Positions 55,733 to 64,000 of a stretch of 64,000 nt of DNA are shown here, in pieces; the stretch's first letter is position 1, and each line of letters begins with the position of its first letter. This DNA is from Leucobacter insecticola (GTDB taxonomy: Bacteria > Actinomycetota > Actinomycetes > Actinomycetales > Microbacteriaceae). Both the position numbers and the translations under genes were made by a program. The notes under the pieces are model-generated. The model saw only the letters and a list, made by a program, of their open reading frames with translations, made no database searches and was not told the origin of the DNA. The stretch is from NCBI RefSeq assembly GCF_011382965.1, contig NZ_CP049934.1, forward strand, positions 1,860,001 to 1,924,000, read 5' to 3'.

Positions 55733-55807
55733 TTGCCGAGCCTGCGTTTCACCGCCGAGCCTGCGGTTCCTGACGGCAAGTTCGACGGTGAAACGCAGGC
55801 TCGGCAA
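55733..55807. repeat. Perfect 22-bp inverted repeat, 75-bp palindromic unit
   Basis: A 22-bp arm at 55733-55754 (beginning TTGCCGAGCCTGCG) is the exact reverse complement of 55786-55807. The 31-base spacer contains another copy of CCGAGCCTGCG. It lies just past the 3' end of the surface-protein gene and may act as its terminator or be a mobile palindrome. Confidence 0.8.
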
Positions 55808-55829
55808 GAACCCGCGATCACACTCTCGT

Positions 55830-57608
55830 CTACGAAGAGCGCACAATCTCCGAATCACGCGCCGAGTGGACGTGGCCCTGGACAAGCAGCCACGCTCCGA
55901 GAAGGATCGACGCCCCTAACGGGGGCAGAATTTCGCGTGTGCTGAAGCCTGAGGTTGCGAGACGCGCGCCCTGTGCGGCTGATGCCTTCGGCTGTTCTGG
56001 GGCGAGGGGCACCGCAGGTGTCCGAGGCGTCTCAGATTCTGGTCTCTCGGGTGCCGGAGGAGACGTGGTGGTGGGTGGCGGTGAGGTCACCGTGCCCTCG
56101 GGAACGTCCGGCTCGGGGTTCTCTGGGTCCGGGTTTTCTGGATCGGGATTCTCTGGGTCGGGATTTTCCGGGTCAGGATTCTCTGGGTCGGGGTTCTCCG
56201 GGTCGGGATTCTCTGGGTCGGGATTCTCTGGGTCGGGGTTCTCCGGGTCAGGGTTCTCTGGGTCGGGATTCTCTGGATCGGGGTTCTCCGGGTCAGGGTT
56301 CTCCGGGTCAGGGTTCTCTGGGTCCGGGTTTTCTGGATCCGGGTTTTCTGGATCCGGGTTTTCCGGATCGGGGTTCTCCGGATCTGGGTTTTTTGGATCT
56401 GGGTTTTCTGGATCTGGATCTGGGTTCTCGGGATCTGGATTCTCCGGATCGGGGTTCTCCGGATCCTCCGCCTGTGGGATAAACGGATAGGCGTGGAACT
56501 CGCCACCCTGTCCCCCGAGCCTGTCGGGCGTGTGGGTGAGGCTGCCCGCGGTAAAGAACCTGCCACTGAAGCCCGCCACCGACACGGTCGCCGTGCTCCC
56601 GGCCTGCCCGATCAGCGCGCTGCCCTGGAACTGGGCGGGGCCGTGAAACGTGACGCTCGTGGCGTTCGGGAAATTCCACAGCATGCGGTCTCGGAGCTTA
56701 TTCCAGGTGCCGCTGTCGTTGAGGTCCCCGCTGTAGGTCGCGAGGCGCACATTGCTTCCCATGAGGTTGATGATGACGGTTGCGTCAGCGGGAATACCCT
56801 GAAACGCGAACTCAAGCGAGCCGCCGTCTGGGGACTCGAGCGACTGATTGCTTTGAAACACCTGCACCGGTGACTCGCCGTCCCCCCGGAAGGTAGCACG
56901 CCACGAGGAAACACTGACGGTTCCCGTCGTGGGGAGCGCAGCATAGGTGTCGCTCGTGCTCCTCAGAGTAGATTGTGCGTCGGCGTACATTTGTGTCGCT
57001 CCTGCATCGGTGATAACTCCGCCCCCTCTAGTGTGTCCGTTGCCGATTCGCTGCCCGCCCAGTCGGATGTACCCGCGCTCCGCGATAAGGGTTGAGCCGC
57101 TCGCCACATCAAGGTTGCCGCCGACGGTCAAGTAATCGCTGCCGTCGGGCGGAGACACGCGAGAACCAACACCCGCGACGCCAATGTTGTAGTTGCCAAC
57201 CGGAGACTTGTTGACTCGGAAAGTGCCGAGTGTCACGATGCGACCTTCCATTTCTGCGACATCTCCGGTGACGGTGATGTCTCCGCCCGCGAAGACGTTG
57301 ATTGCCGCGTCCCGGTGACCGCGATCGATGTTCGTTCCTGGGGCGGGGAACTTATCAGGGCATTTTGCACCGACACATGGACCTGGGCCGAAGTACTCGA
57401 GGCTGTCTTGAACACTTTGTGACGGGATAGATTGTTCAAGGGAGCTGCGCAAACGGGCCGCCTCTCGGGTGCGAAAACGCTGCTCTGAACTGGTCGCGAG
57501 AGCGGGTGCCGCGCCGAGGAGAACGACGGCCGCGACCGACAGAAGTACCAGGCAAACGTTCGCAAACGCGCGAAGAGACGGAATCAGAATGTTACGCCAA
57601 ATGGGCAT
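55830..57608 (-). CDS. Choice-of-anchor A family surface protein with PENPD-repeat stalk
   Basis: A 592-residue secreted protein. Signal peptide at residues 1 to about 38 (LVLLSVAAVVLLGAAPALA). A beta-rich choice-of-anchor A domain follows (about 60-375; INVFAGGDITVTGDVAEMEG, VGGNLDVASGSTLIAERG, WNFPNATSVTFHGPAQFQGS). Then come about 24 units of a pentapeptide ENPDP/PENPD stalk, a Pro/Thr-rich stretch, and a C-terminal sorting region: LATSGFS, a hydrophobic helix (LGASILLGAWLLVQG) and a short basic tail. The motif LATSG differs from the class E consensus LAxTG. ATG 57608 follows AAGGAG. It is probably an adhesin or wall-surface protein. Confidence 0.85.
   Translation of the reverse strand: MPIWRNILIPSLRAFANVCLVLLSVAAVVLLGAAPALATSSEQRFRTREAARLRSSLEQSIPSQSVQDSLEYFGPGPCVGAKCPDKFPAPGTNIDRGHRDAAINVFAGGDITVTGDVAEMEGRIVTLGTFRVNKSPVGNYNIGVAGVGSRVSPPDGSDYLTVGGNLDVASGSTLIAERGYIRLGGQRIGNGHTRGGGVITDAGATQMYADAQSTLRSTSDTYAALPTTGTVSVSSWRATFRGDGESPVQVFQSNQSLESPDGGSLEFAFQGIPADATVIINLMGSNVRLATYSGDLNDSGTWNKLRDRMLWNFPNATSVTFHGPAQFQGSALIGQAGSTATVSVAGFSGRFFTAGSLTHTPDRLGGQGGEFHAYPFIPQAEDPENPDPENPDPENPDPDPENPDPKNPDPENPDPENPDPENPDPENPDPENPDPENPDPENPDPENPDPENPDPENPDPENPDPENPDPENPDPENPDPENPDPENPDPENPDPENPEPDVPEGTVTSPPPTTTSPPAPERPESETPRTPAVPLAPEQPKASAAQGARLATSGFSTREILPPLGASILLGAWLLVQGHVHSARDSEIVRSS
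56113..56469 (-). repeat. 15-bp tandem repeat (PENPD-coding VNTR)
   Basis: Roughly 24 copies of a 15-bp unit coding for Pro-Glu-Asn-Pro-Asp form the stalk. Synonymous differences between copies (tct/tcc, ggg/gga) show that the repeat is not a simple recent expansion. One unit has Lys for Glu and one is shortened (DPDPEN). Confidence 0.85.
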
Positions 57609-57858
57609 GGGAGACTCCTTAAATGTCTGAGCGCAGTCAGCGCTCCTCCCGAGTGGAGCAGCCCCGTTCTCTTGTCCGGGGTAGTGCTTCCGAGAAACAG
57701 CCTATTCCTGTGAGAAAACCGTGTGCAATGCGGGTGTAGAAATGCTCCACATCGCTCACCACGCTGTGGTTTTGATGCTGTAGTCAGCAGAAAACTTGGG
57801 ATGAGAGGTGTGTTGTAGTTTGTGCAGAAGGCTCATTTCTGTCAGTGAGCCTGGCGGT

Positions 57859-58791
57859 TTAGAACGGCAGGAGTGGATCAATCGCGATCGCGAGGGAGAG
57901 TACCGAGAGATAGGTGATCGAGCCGTGGAAGACCTGCATCGGCTTGCCCTCTTGTCCCCGAATGGCGTGGCCGTAAAGGCGATGCGCCTGCATGATAAAG
58001 TACCCGCCCGAGAGGATGGCCACGCTGGCGTAGATCCAGCCAATGCCCTCTGCCGGCAAAAGGAGCAGGCTCGACGCAACGGTCGCCCACGCATAGAGGA
58101 TGATCTGCAGGCCAACGGTTGCGCGGCCGCGCACGACCCCGAGCATCGGCACGCCGGCAGCGGCATAGTCCTCGCGGTAGCGCATCGACAGCGGCCAGTA
58201 GTGCGGCGGGGTCCACAGGAAGATCACGAGGAAGAACACCCAGGCGGGCCAGTCGAGCGTACCCGTCACCGCGGCCCAGCCGATGAGTACCGGGAAGCAG
58301 CCAGCGATCCCACCCCAGATGATGTTCTGTTCACTGTGGCGCTTGAGGACGATGGTGTAGATCACCACGTAGAAGAAGATGGCCCCGGCCGAGAGGGCGG
58401 CAGCTAGCCAGTTGGTGGTGAAGTACAGCCACACCACAGACAAGATGCCAAGTACCCAAGAGAAGATGAGCGCGTTGCGGTCAGAGATCTCACCGGTGAC
58501 CAAGGGGCGGTTCTTGGTGCGCTTCATCTTGCGATCCATGTCGCGATCGAGATAGCAGTTGAATGCCCCCGCTGATCCCGCGCTCATTGCGCCCCCCAAG
58601 AGGGTTGCAAGCACCAGCCAGAGGTCCGGAAGTCCACCCCGTGCGAGGATCATTGCCGGGACAGTGACAACAAGAAGGAGCTCCATCACCCGGGGTTTAG
58701 TGAGGGCGACGTAGTTCTTGACAGTGCGACCGAAAGGGCGCGGTGAGCGCTCTTCGCTGGACTGAGTGGAGGCTGAGATCTCGGTGGACAT
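57859..58791 (-). CDS. ctaB: Protohaem IX farnesyltransferase (haem O synthase)
   Basis: A 310-residue UbiA-family enzyme with about nine helices. The first Asp-rich motif is [20 protein letters not shown]; the second is in the loop with [17 protein letters not shown]. It adds farnesyl to haem B, giving haem O, the substrate of CtaA. A GTG at 58794 directly precedes the ATG. TACGAT lies 8 bases before the ATG, so the transcript may be nearly leaderless. The 250-base gap upstream of the surface-protein gene (57609-57858) shows no other feature to me. Confidence 0.94.
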   Translation of the reverse strand: MSTEISASTQSSEERSPRPFGRTVKNYVALTKPRVMELLLVVTVPAMILARGGLPDLWLVLATLLGGAMSAGSAGAFNCYLDRDMDRKMKRTKNRPLVTGEISDRNALIFSWVLGILSVVWLYFTTNWLAAALSAGAIFFYVVIYTIVLKRHSEQNIIWGGIAGCFPVLIGWAAVTGTLDWPAWVFFLVIFLWTPPHYWPLSMRYREDYAAAGVPMLGVVRGRATVGLQIILYAWATVASSLLLLPAEGIGWIYASVAILSGGYFIMQAHRLYGHAIRGQEGKPMQVFHGSITYLSVLSLAIAIDPLLPF

Positions 58792-58876
58792 CACGCTCTA
58801 TCGTACCCCGCCTGCCGGTAGGATTGGTGAGTGTGTGCGAAAGCGGCGCGCGGACGTTCCTTAGAGAGGGTATGCA

Positions 58877-60955
58877 TTGGGAAACGAACTGCAGTGGGAT
58901 GACCTCGATAGCCTCGCGGTCGACACCGCGAGAGTGCTCGCGGCTGACGCGGTCGAGAAGGTTGGAAACGGGCACCCGGGAACGGCGATCAGCCTGGCTC
59001 CCGTCTCGTACCTGCTGCACCAAAAGGTGATGCGGCACGACCCCTCCGATGCCGACTGGATCGGACGAGACCGCTTCATTCTCTCTGTTGGGCACTCCTC
59101 GCTAACCCAGTACGTGCAGCTCTATCTCGGTGGCTACGGTCTTGAACTTGAGGATCTTAAGGCGCTTCGCACCTGGGGATCAAAGACTCCGGGTCACCCG
59201 GAATACGGGCATACCGCGGGCGTTGAGATCACGACCGGCCCGCTCGGCCAGGGCCTCGCCTCCGCTGTCGGTTTCGCCTACGCCGCCCGCTACGAGCGCG
59301 GGCTGTTCGATCCCGAGGCAGCCCCGGGCACGAGCCCCTTCGACCACTTCATCTACGTGGTTGCCGGGGACGGCGATCTGCAGGAGGGCGTCACGAGCGA
59401 GGCGTCTTCGCTCGCCGGTCACCAGGAACTCGGCAACCTGATTGCTATCTACGACTCCAACCAGATCTCCATTGAAGATGACACGGACATCTCCTTTACC
59501 GAGGATGTCGCACAGCGCTACGAGTCCTACGGCTGGCAGGTGCTCGAGGTCGACTGGAAGAAAACCGGCGACTATATTGAGGATCTTGCCGAACTGCACG
59601 CAGCCATCGAGGCAGCGAAGGCAGAGGGCTCCAAGCCCAGCCTGATCATCCTGAAGACCATCATCGGATGGCCCTCCCCTGGTAAACAGAACACGGGCGG
59701 AATCCACGGCGCAAAACTCGGTGGTGAAGAACTCGCGGGCCTCAAGCGCGCGCTTGGTTTCGATCCCGAGCAGCACTTTGCGGTCGCCCCCGAAACGATC
59801 GCGCACACCCGCAAGGCCGTCGCTCGCGGCGCAGCGGCCCGCGCCGAGTGGCAGGTGTCGTTCGACGCATGGGCGGCAGCGAACCCCGAGCGCAAAGCAC
59901 TCTTCGACCGGATCGAGGCGCGAGAACTTCCTGCAGAAGCTGCGGACGTCCTCCCCCAGTTCGAGCCCGGCACGAGCGTCGCAACGCGCTCGGCAAGCGG
60001 CAAGGTACTCGCAGCGCTCGGACCCGTGATGCCCGAGCTGTGGGGCGGATCCTCAGATCTCGCGGGATCGAACAACACCACGATTCCCGGCGTGCCCTCC
60101 TTCGTGCCCGCGCGCCGGTCGACGTCAAGCTGGCAGGGCGACCCCTACGGCCGGGTGCTGCACTTTGGGATCCGCGAGCACGCGATGGGCGCGATCCTGA
60201 ACGGGATCCAGTTGCACGGCAAGACCCGCAGCTACGGCGGCACCTTTCTGATCTTCAGCGATTACATGCGTCCCGCTGTGCGCCTTGCAGCACTCATGAA
60301 CGTGCCGAGCATCTTCGTGTGGACGCACGACTCGATCGCGCTCGGCGAGGACGGCCCGACCCACCAGCCGATCGAGCAGCTCGCGACGCTGCGGGCGATC
60401 CCGAATCTCGCGATGGTGCGCCCTGCCGACGCGAACGAAGTCACCGTCGCGTGGCACGAGATGCTTTCGCGGCACGCCGGGCCCACCGGGATCGCGCTGA
60501 CACGCCAGAACGTGCCGGTGCTTCCCCGCGGCGGCGACTTTGCCGCGGCCGAGGGCGTGCGGAAGGGCGCGTACGTGCTCGCGGACTCCCCCACCGGCTC
60601 AATCGACGTGATTCTGATCGCGACCGGATCTGAGGTGCAACTCGCCGTGGAGGCGCGTGAGCGCTTGGCTGCTGATGGCATTGGCGCCCGCGTGGTGTCG
60701 GCCCCCTGTCTCGAGTGGTTCGCCGAGCAGAGTGAGGAGTACCGCGCAAGCGTGCTGCCAGCAGATGTCACAGCGCGCGTCAGCGTCGAGGCCGGGCTCG
60801 CGCTCGGCTGGGAACGCTACGTCGGTGACCGCGGCCGCTCGGTCTCCATTGAGCACTTCGGTGCCTCGGCCGATTTCGAGACGCTGTTCCGCGAGTTCGG
60901 GATCACCGCAGACGCTGTTGTGGCCGCGGCCCGCGAGAGCCTGGGGCGTAAGTGA
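58877..60955 (+). CDS. tkt: Transketolase
   Basis: A 692-residue thiamine diphosphate enzyme of the pentose phosphate pathway. Family markers: [29 protein letters not shown], the ThDP motif [20 protein letters not shown], and the second signature [20 protein letters not shown]. The length is normal. The TTG start at 58877 follows GAGAGGG; no in-frame ATG lies nearby. A TAGGAT -10 lies at about 58818-58823. Its stop overlaps the tal start (GTGA). Confidence 0.95.
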   Translation: MGNELQWDDLDSLAVDTARVLAADAVEKVGNGHPGTAISLAPVSYLLHQKVMRHDPSDADWIGRDRFILSVGHSSLTQYVQLYLGGYGLELEDLKALRTWGSKTPGHPEYGHTAGVEITTGPLGQGLASAVGFAYAARYERGLFDPEAAPGTSPFDHFIYVVAGDGDLQEGVTSEASSLAGHQELGNLIAIYDSNQISIEDDTDISFTEDVAQRYESYGWQVLEVDWKKTGDYIEDLAELHAAIEAAKAEGSKPSLIILKTIIGWPSPGKQNTGGIHGAKLGGEELAGLKRALGFDPEQHFAVAPETIAHTRKAVARGAAARAEWQVSFDAWAAANPERKALFDRIEARELPAEAADVLPQFEPGTSVATRSASGKVLAALGPVMPELWGGSSDLAGSNNTTIPGVPSFVPARRSTSSWQGDPYGRVLHFGIREHAMGAILNGIQLHGKTRSYGGTFLIFSDYMRPAVRLAALMNVPSIFVWTHDSIALGEDGPTHQPIEQLATLRAIPNLAMVRPADANEVTVAWHEMLSRHAGPTGIALTRQNVPVLPRGGDFAAAEGVRKGAYVLADSPTGSIDVILIATGSEVQLAVEARERLAADGIGARVVSAPCLEWFAEQSEEYRASVLPADVTARVSVEAGLALGWERYVGDRGRSVSIEHFGASADFETLFREFGITADAVVAAARESLGRK

Positions 60956-62081
60956 CGAGCCCTGCAGAAATGACCACACCCACCGCGGCCTTGAGCCAGG
61001 CTGGTGTCAGTATCTGGCTGGACGATCTCTCGCGGGACCGCATTGAGAGCGGCAGCCTGCGAGAGCTCATCGCATCACACGATGTTGTGGGGGTCACCAC
61101 GAACCCGACGATCTTTGCCAGTGCGATTGGTGGCGGGGCCGGTGACGGCGTTGGGTACGGCGAGCGGATCGCGGCCTGTGCCGAGCGTGGACTCAGCGTA
61201 GGCGAGACGATTGTCGAACTCACCACCGGCGATGTCGCTGATGCCTGCGACATTTTTGCGGAAGTGTTCGCGGCGAGCGACGGCCTAGACGGCCGCGTGT
61301 CAATCGAGGTTGAGCCCGGGCTCGCCCACGATGCCGCCGGTACCGCGGCTCAGGCTCGCGATCTCTGGCACCGCGTGGATCGCCCGAACGCGATGATCAA
61401 GATCCCCGCTACGCTCGAAGGCCTTGATGCGATCACCGAGACGATCGCTGCGGGCATCAGCGTGAATGTCACTCTGATTTTCAGCCTTGAGCGCTACCGC
61501 CAGGTCATCAACGCCTACATGACGGGCCTCGAACAGGCACGGGCCGCGGGGCACGACCTCTCGAAGATCCACTCTGTCGCCTCTTTCTTTGTGTCGCGCG
61601 TCGACTCCGAGATTGATGCGCGACTCGACGCGATCGGTACACCCGAGGCGCTCGCGCTCAAGGGGCAGGCCGGTGTCGCGAACGCCCGCCTCGCCTACGA
61701 GGTGTTTGAGCAGTCGTATCGTAGTGAGCGGGCGAACTTCCTCTCCTCGCTCGGAGCGAACCCGCAGCGCCCGCTCTGGGCGTCGACGGGTGTCAAGGAT
61801 CCCGCGCTTCCCGACACGCTGTATGTCTCTGAGCTTGTCGCGCCAAGCGTCGTGAACACGATGCCCGAGGCGACGCTGCGCGCCTTCGCCGATCACGGCA
61901 CGGTCCGCGGTGACACGGTCAGCTCGGAGTACCTCGAATCCAACCAGCTGCTCAACGCGCTTGATGCGCAGGGCATCGACTACCTCGAGGTTGTTGCGAA
62001 GCTCGAATCGGAGGGCTGCAGAAGTTTGACGCCTCCTGGGCCGAGCTGTGCGACACCGTGAGAAAGGCACTTCAGAAGTAG
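60952..62081 (+). CDS. tal: Transaldolase, one apparent frameshift near the C-terminus
   Basis: About 376 residues after repair. Actinobacterial-type transaldolase: [46 protein letters not shown], the Schiff-base Lys in [15 protein letters not shown], and [17 protein letters not shown]. The frame breaks at the G run 62013-62015: KLESEG should continue [15 protein letters not shown] and end QK at a TAG at 62079-62081. The start overlaps the tkt stop. tkt, tal and pgi form one operon linking pentose phosphates to glycolysis. Confidence 0.93.
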
Positions 62082-62083
62082 CC

Positions 62084-63645
62084 GTGACTATTCAACTCAG
62101 CGCACCATACACCCATGAGAGCCCGGGCGTTTATCGCGCCGGCGTTGATCGCGAGCTCGCCGCACTCGTGCGGGATCGCGTCGCTAGCCGGCTCTTTGCG
62201 CTTGATGCCTCGTTGTGGGGACCGGAGGCCGCCGCAGAGGCGGCTATTCGGCTGGGATGGACCGACTTCCAAGCGAGTGCAGGCGCCGTCGTCGCCGACG
62301 CCGAGAAGCTGCGAGAGGAACTGCGCGCGCGCGGCATCGACCGAGTGGTGCTCTGCGGGATGGGCGGATCGAGCCTCGCCCCCGCCGTGATCTGCCGTTG
62401 GGCAGGTGTTCAGCTTGTCACGCTCGATTCAACGCACCCCGCGGCCGTCCAAGCTGCGCTGGGAGGCGAGCTCGCCCGCACCGTAGTCGTAGTGAGTTCC
62501 AAGTCCGGTGGCACGATCGAAACGCTGAGCCATCGCGCTGCATTCACTGCCGCGTTTCGCAAGGCCGGTCTTGACCCGGCGCAGCACATTGTCGTTGTCA
62601 CGGATCCGGGGTCAGCGCTCGAGGCTGACGCGAGCGCGGTCGGTCAGCGGGTCTTCCTCGCGGATCCAAACGTCGGCGGTCGCTTTTCCGCGCTCACCGC
62701 ATTCGGGCTCGTGCCCTCCGTGCTGGCCGGCGCCGATGTGCGTCCACTGATTGCAGAGGCGGCCGCGGTACGCGATGCGCTCGCGAGTGACTCCGCTTTG
62801 AACCCAGCCCTCGTGCTTGCCGCTGCAATCGCACAGGATCTGCCCGAGAAGTATGTGCTCGGAATCGTGGCGGATGCCGATGCGCGCTGGGGGCTGGGAT
62901 CCTGGATCGAGCAGCTCGTCGCGGAGTCCACGGGGAAGAGCGGCCGAGGCGTGCTCCCGATCGCACTGCCCGATGATGCGGCTGAGCTTGTGCGGCGGCC
63001 CCTCAACACTCGAGTTGTGCGTTTGGCGGCTGGCTCTCGCTCGCTCGCGGGATCTTCAGAAGAACTCACCGTTGCTGCCCCGCTCGGCGCGCAGCTGCTG
63101 CTCTGGGAAACTGCAACGGCGGTACTCGGACGGCTTATGGGTATTGATCCCTTCAATCAGCCCGACGTTGAGTCCGCCAAGCTGGCAGCGCGCGCACAGT
63201 TAGACGCAGCTACGCCAGCACCGCGGCATGACAGCGTCTCCCCCGCGAGCCTCATCACTACACTGCGCGCGAGCCTGCCCGCAAACGGTTATCTCGCGAT
63301 CCAGGCCTACCTTGATCCAGAGGGGCCCGCTGCACCGCTGCTGCACGAGCTGCGCAACGGTCTCGCTGATGCGCTGGGCGCTCCCGTGGCGCTGTGCTGG
63401 GGCCGCGCTATCTACACTCGACCGGGCAGCTGCACAAGGGTGGACCCGCGCTCGGTGTCTTCCTGCAGGTCACGGAGCAGGATCTTGAACCGCTTGCGAT
63501 CCCCGGTTCTGACAACGGTTTTGACGCGCTCATAGCAGCGCAGGCCCGAGGCGACCGCGAGGTGCTGGAGTCGCGCGGCCGCACTGTCGTAACAATCGCG
63601 AGCGGTGATCCCGCAGCGGCCATCCGCGAAATCCTCGAGCTTTAG
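62084..63645 (+). CDS. pgi: Glucose-6-phosphate isomerase, one apparent frameshift
   Basis: About 520 residues after repair. Sugar isomerase domains are visible: VVLCGMGGSSLAPAVI, VVSSKSGGTIETLSHR, DPNVGGRFSALTAFGLVP, and in the repaired frame YLHSTGQLHKGGPALGVF, which carries the catalytic-type His/Lys region. This is the Pgi form common in actinobacteria. The frame breaks at the G run 63399-63402: LCWG should continue PRYLHSTG. GTG 62084 starts 2 bases after tal. The stop overlaps the convergent gene by 4 bases. Confidence 0.9.
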
Positions 63646-64000
63646 CTAATCGCGACCCCAAATAGCAGCCCAATAAGATAGGTGGCCGCCATGGTTGCGG
63701 AGCCCATCAACACATTTCGCATGATGGCCGGTAGGAGCGGCGCCTTACCCAGGCGCGCGCTGATCCAGCCGGTCAGAAACAGCCCAATAACAACCGAGGA
63801 GGCTGTCACAATGATCGTGAAGTCCCCCGCGATCAACGCGAGTGCGAGCGGAATCAACGCGCCAACCGTGAACGCTACGAAGGACGAGAATGCCGCAACC
63901 CACGGGCTCGTGAGTTCCTCCGGGTCGATACCCAATTCGACTTCGGCGTGAGCCGCAAGCGCATCATGCGCAGTGAGTTCCTCCGCCACCTTTCGGGCGA
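63642..64000 (-). CDS. VIT-family (CCC1-like) membrane transporter, N-terminal part outside window
   Basis: The visible 119 residues form the C-terminal part: a soluble stretch (ELGIDPEELTSPW) followed by three or four helices (FVAFTVGALIPLALALIAG, IVTASSVVIGLFLTGWIS, SATMAATYLIGLLFGVAIS). This fits VIT1/CCC1-type carriers of iron or manganese. The frame is open to the window edge at 64000, so the gene starts beyond it. It converges on pgi with a 4-bp overlap. Confidence 0.82.
   Translation of the reverse strand, partial: ARKVAEELTAHDALAAHAEVELGIDPEELTSPWVAAFSSFVAFTVGALIPLALALIAGDFTIIVTASSVVIGLFLTGWISARLGKAPLLPAIMRNVLMGSATMAATYLIGLLFGVAIS

Noticed and set aside
56113..56469. Regular short repeats as a CRISPR array
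   Set aside because: The repeats are contiguous 15-bp coding units without spacers.
55939..56490. Plus-strand frame with a long GSGFS repeat
   Set aside because: It is the antisense of the PENPD stalk. The minus-strand frame has a signal peptide, a recognisable domain, a sorting motif and a Shine-Dalgarno sequence, while this one has none.

Overview
The window is a 64-kb piece of a high-GC actinobacterial chromosome. The genes it carries (pafBC, RbpA, an actinobacterial caa3/bcc respiratory supercomplex with CtaF and a di-haem QcrC, DUF3043, DUF3099 and DUF5302 proteins, an ErpA-type carrier) point to a Gram-positive actinobacterium, most likely of the family Microbacteriaceae (Leucobacter-like). 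That genus guess is inference. I see no rRNA, tRNA, CRISPR array, prophage or complete insertion sequence. Most of the window is core chromosome.

Layout. 0-8 kb: pafB (cut by the window edge), pafC, tatC, a Ski2-type helicase, lnt, a membrane protein and rbpA. 8-10.3 kb: a ribbon-helix-helix regulator with a DUF4097 protein behind a clear palindromic operator, then an SDR oxidoreductase. 10.4-16.6 kb: gltB-gltD. 16.6-17.4 kb: a TacA/TacT-type toxin-antitoxin pair. 17.5-23.7 kb: an NAD(P)-binding protein, a methyltransferase, hisD, nrdR, pyrD, a DUF3043 protein, erpA. 23.8-32.8 kb: ctaCDF on + and ctaE-qcrCAB on -, facing each other around a small accessory patch (GNAT, TetR, decayed alcohol dehydrogenase). 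32.9-38.2 kb: trpD, an M23 peptidase, a BCCT transporter coupled to trpF, a membrane protein. 38.2-38.5 kb: a repeat-rich intergenic stretch holding a dif-like Xer site. 38.5-47.3 kb: PAP2 phosphatase, TrmH-type methyltransferase, hydrolase, a 167-bp MITE, exonuclease, rpmE2, an ABC ATPase, serB, fabG, DUF3099, SURF1 and a cutinase-like lipoprotein. 47.4-48.1 kb: a Phd/VapC-type toxin-antitoxin pair. 48.1-55.4 kb: an ABC-F protein, a DUF5302 protein, the suf Fe-S assembly operon, ctaA. 55.4-57.6 kb: palindromic repeats and a large repeat-stalk surface protein. 57.9-64 kb: ctaB, then tkt-tal-pgi and the end of a VIT-type transporter gene.

How the genes work together. Aerobic respiration dominates: oxidase subunits I-IV, the bcc complex, haem O and haem A synthesis (ctaB, ctaA), SURF1 assembly factor, and two Fe-S assembly functions (suf operon, erpA). 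Carbon and nitrogen metabolism is represented by the pentose-phosphate/glycolysis link (tkt, tal, pgi), GOGAT, and single His, Trp, Ser and pyrimidine steps.

The most important technical observation is that 14 genes, most of them housekeeping, are each interrupted by frameshifts, 15 in all. Every one is repaired by adding one base to a G or C run of 3-5. This looks like systematic homopolymer under-calling in the assembly, not gene decay, so I annotate these genes at full length. The most interesting biological observations are the dif-like site with an inverted second XerC-type arm at 38.2 kb, the ribbon-helix-helix/DUF4097 unit with its 19-bp palindrome, the widespread leaderless promoter architecture, the MITE with CTAG target duplication, and the PENPD-stalk surface protein with a non-canonical LATSG sorting motif.
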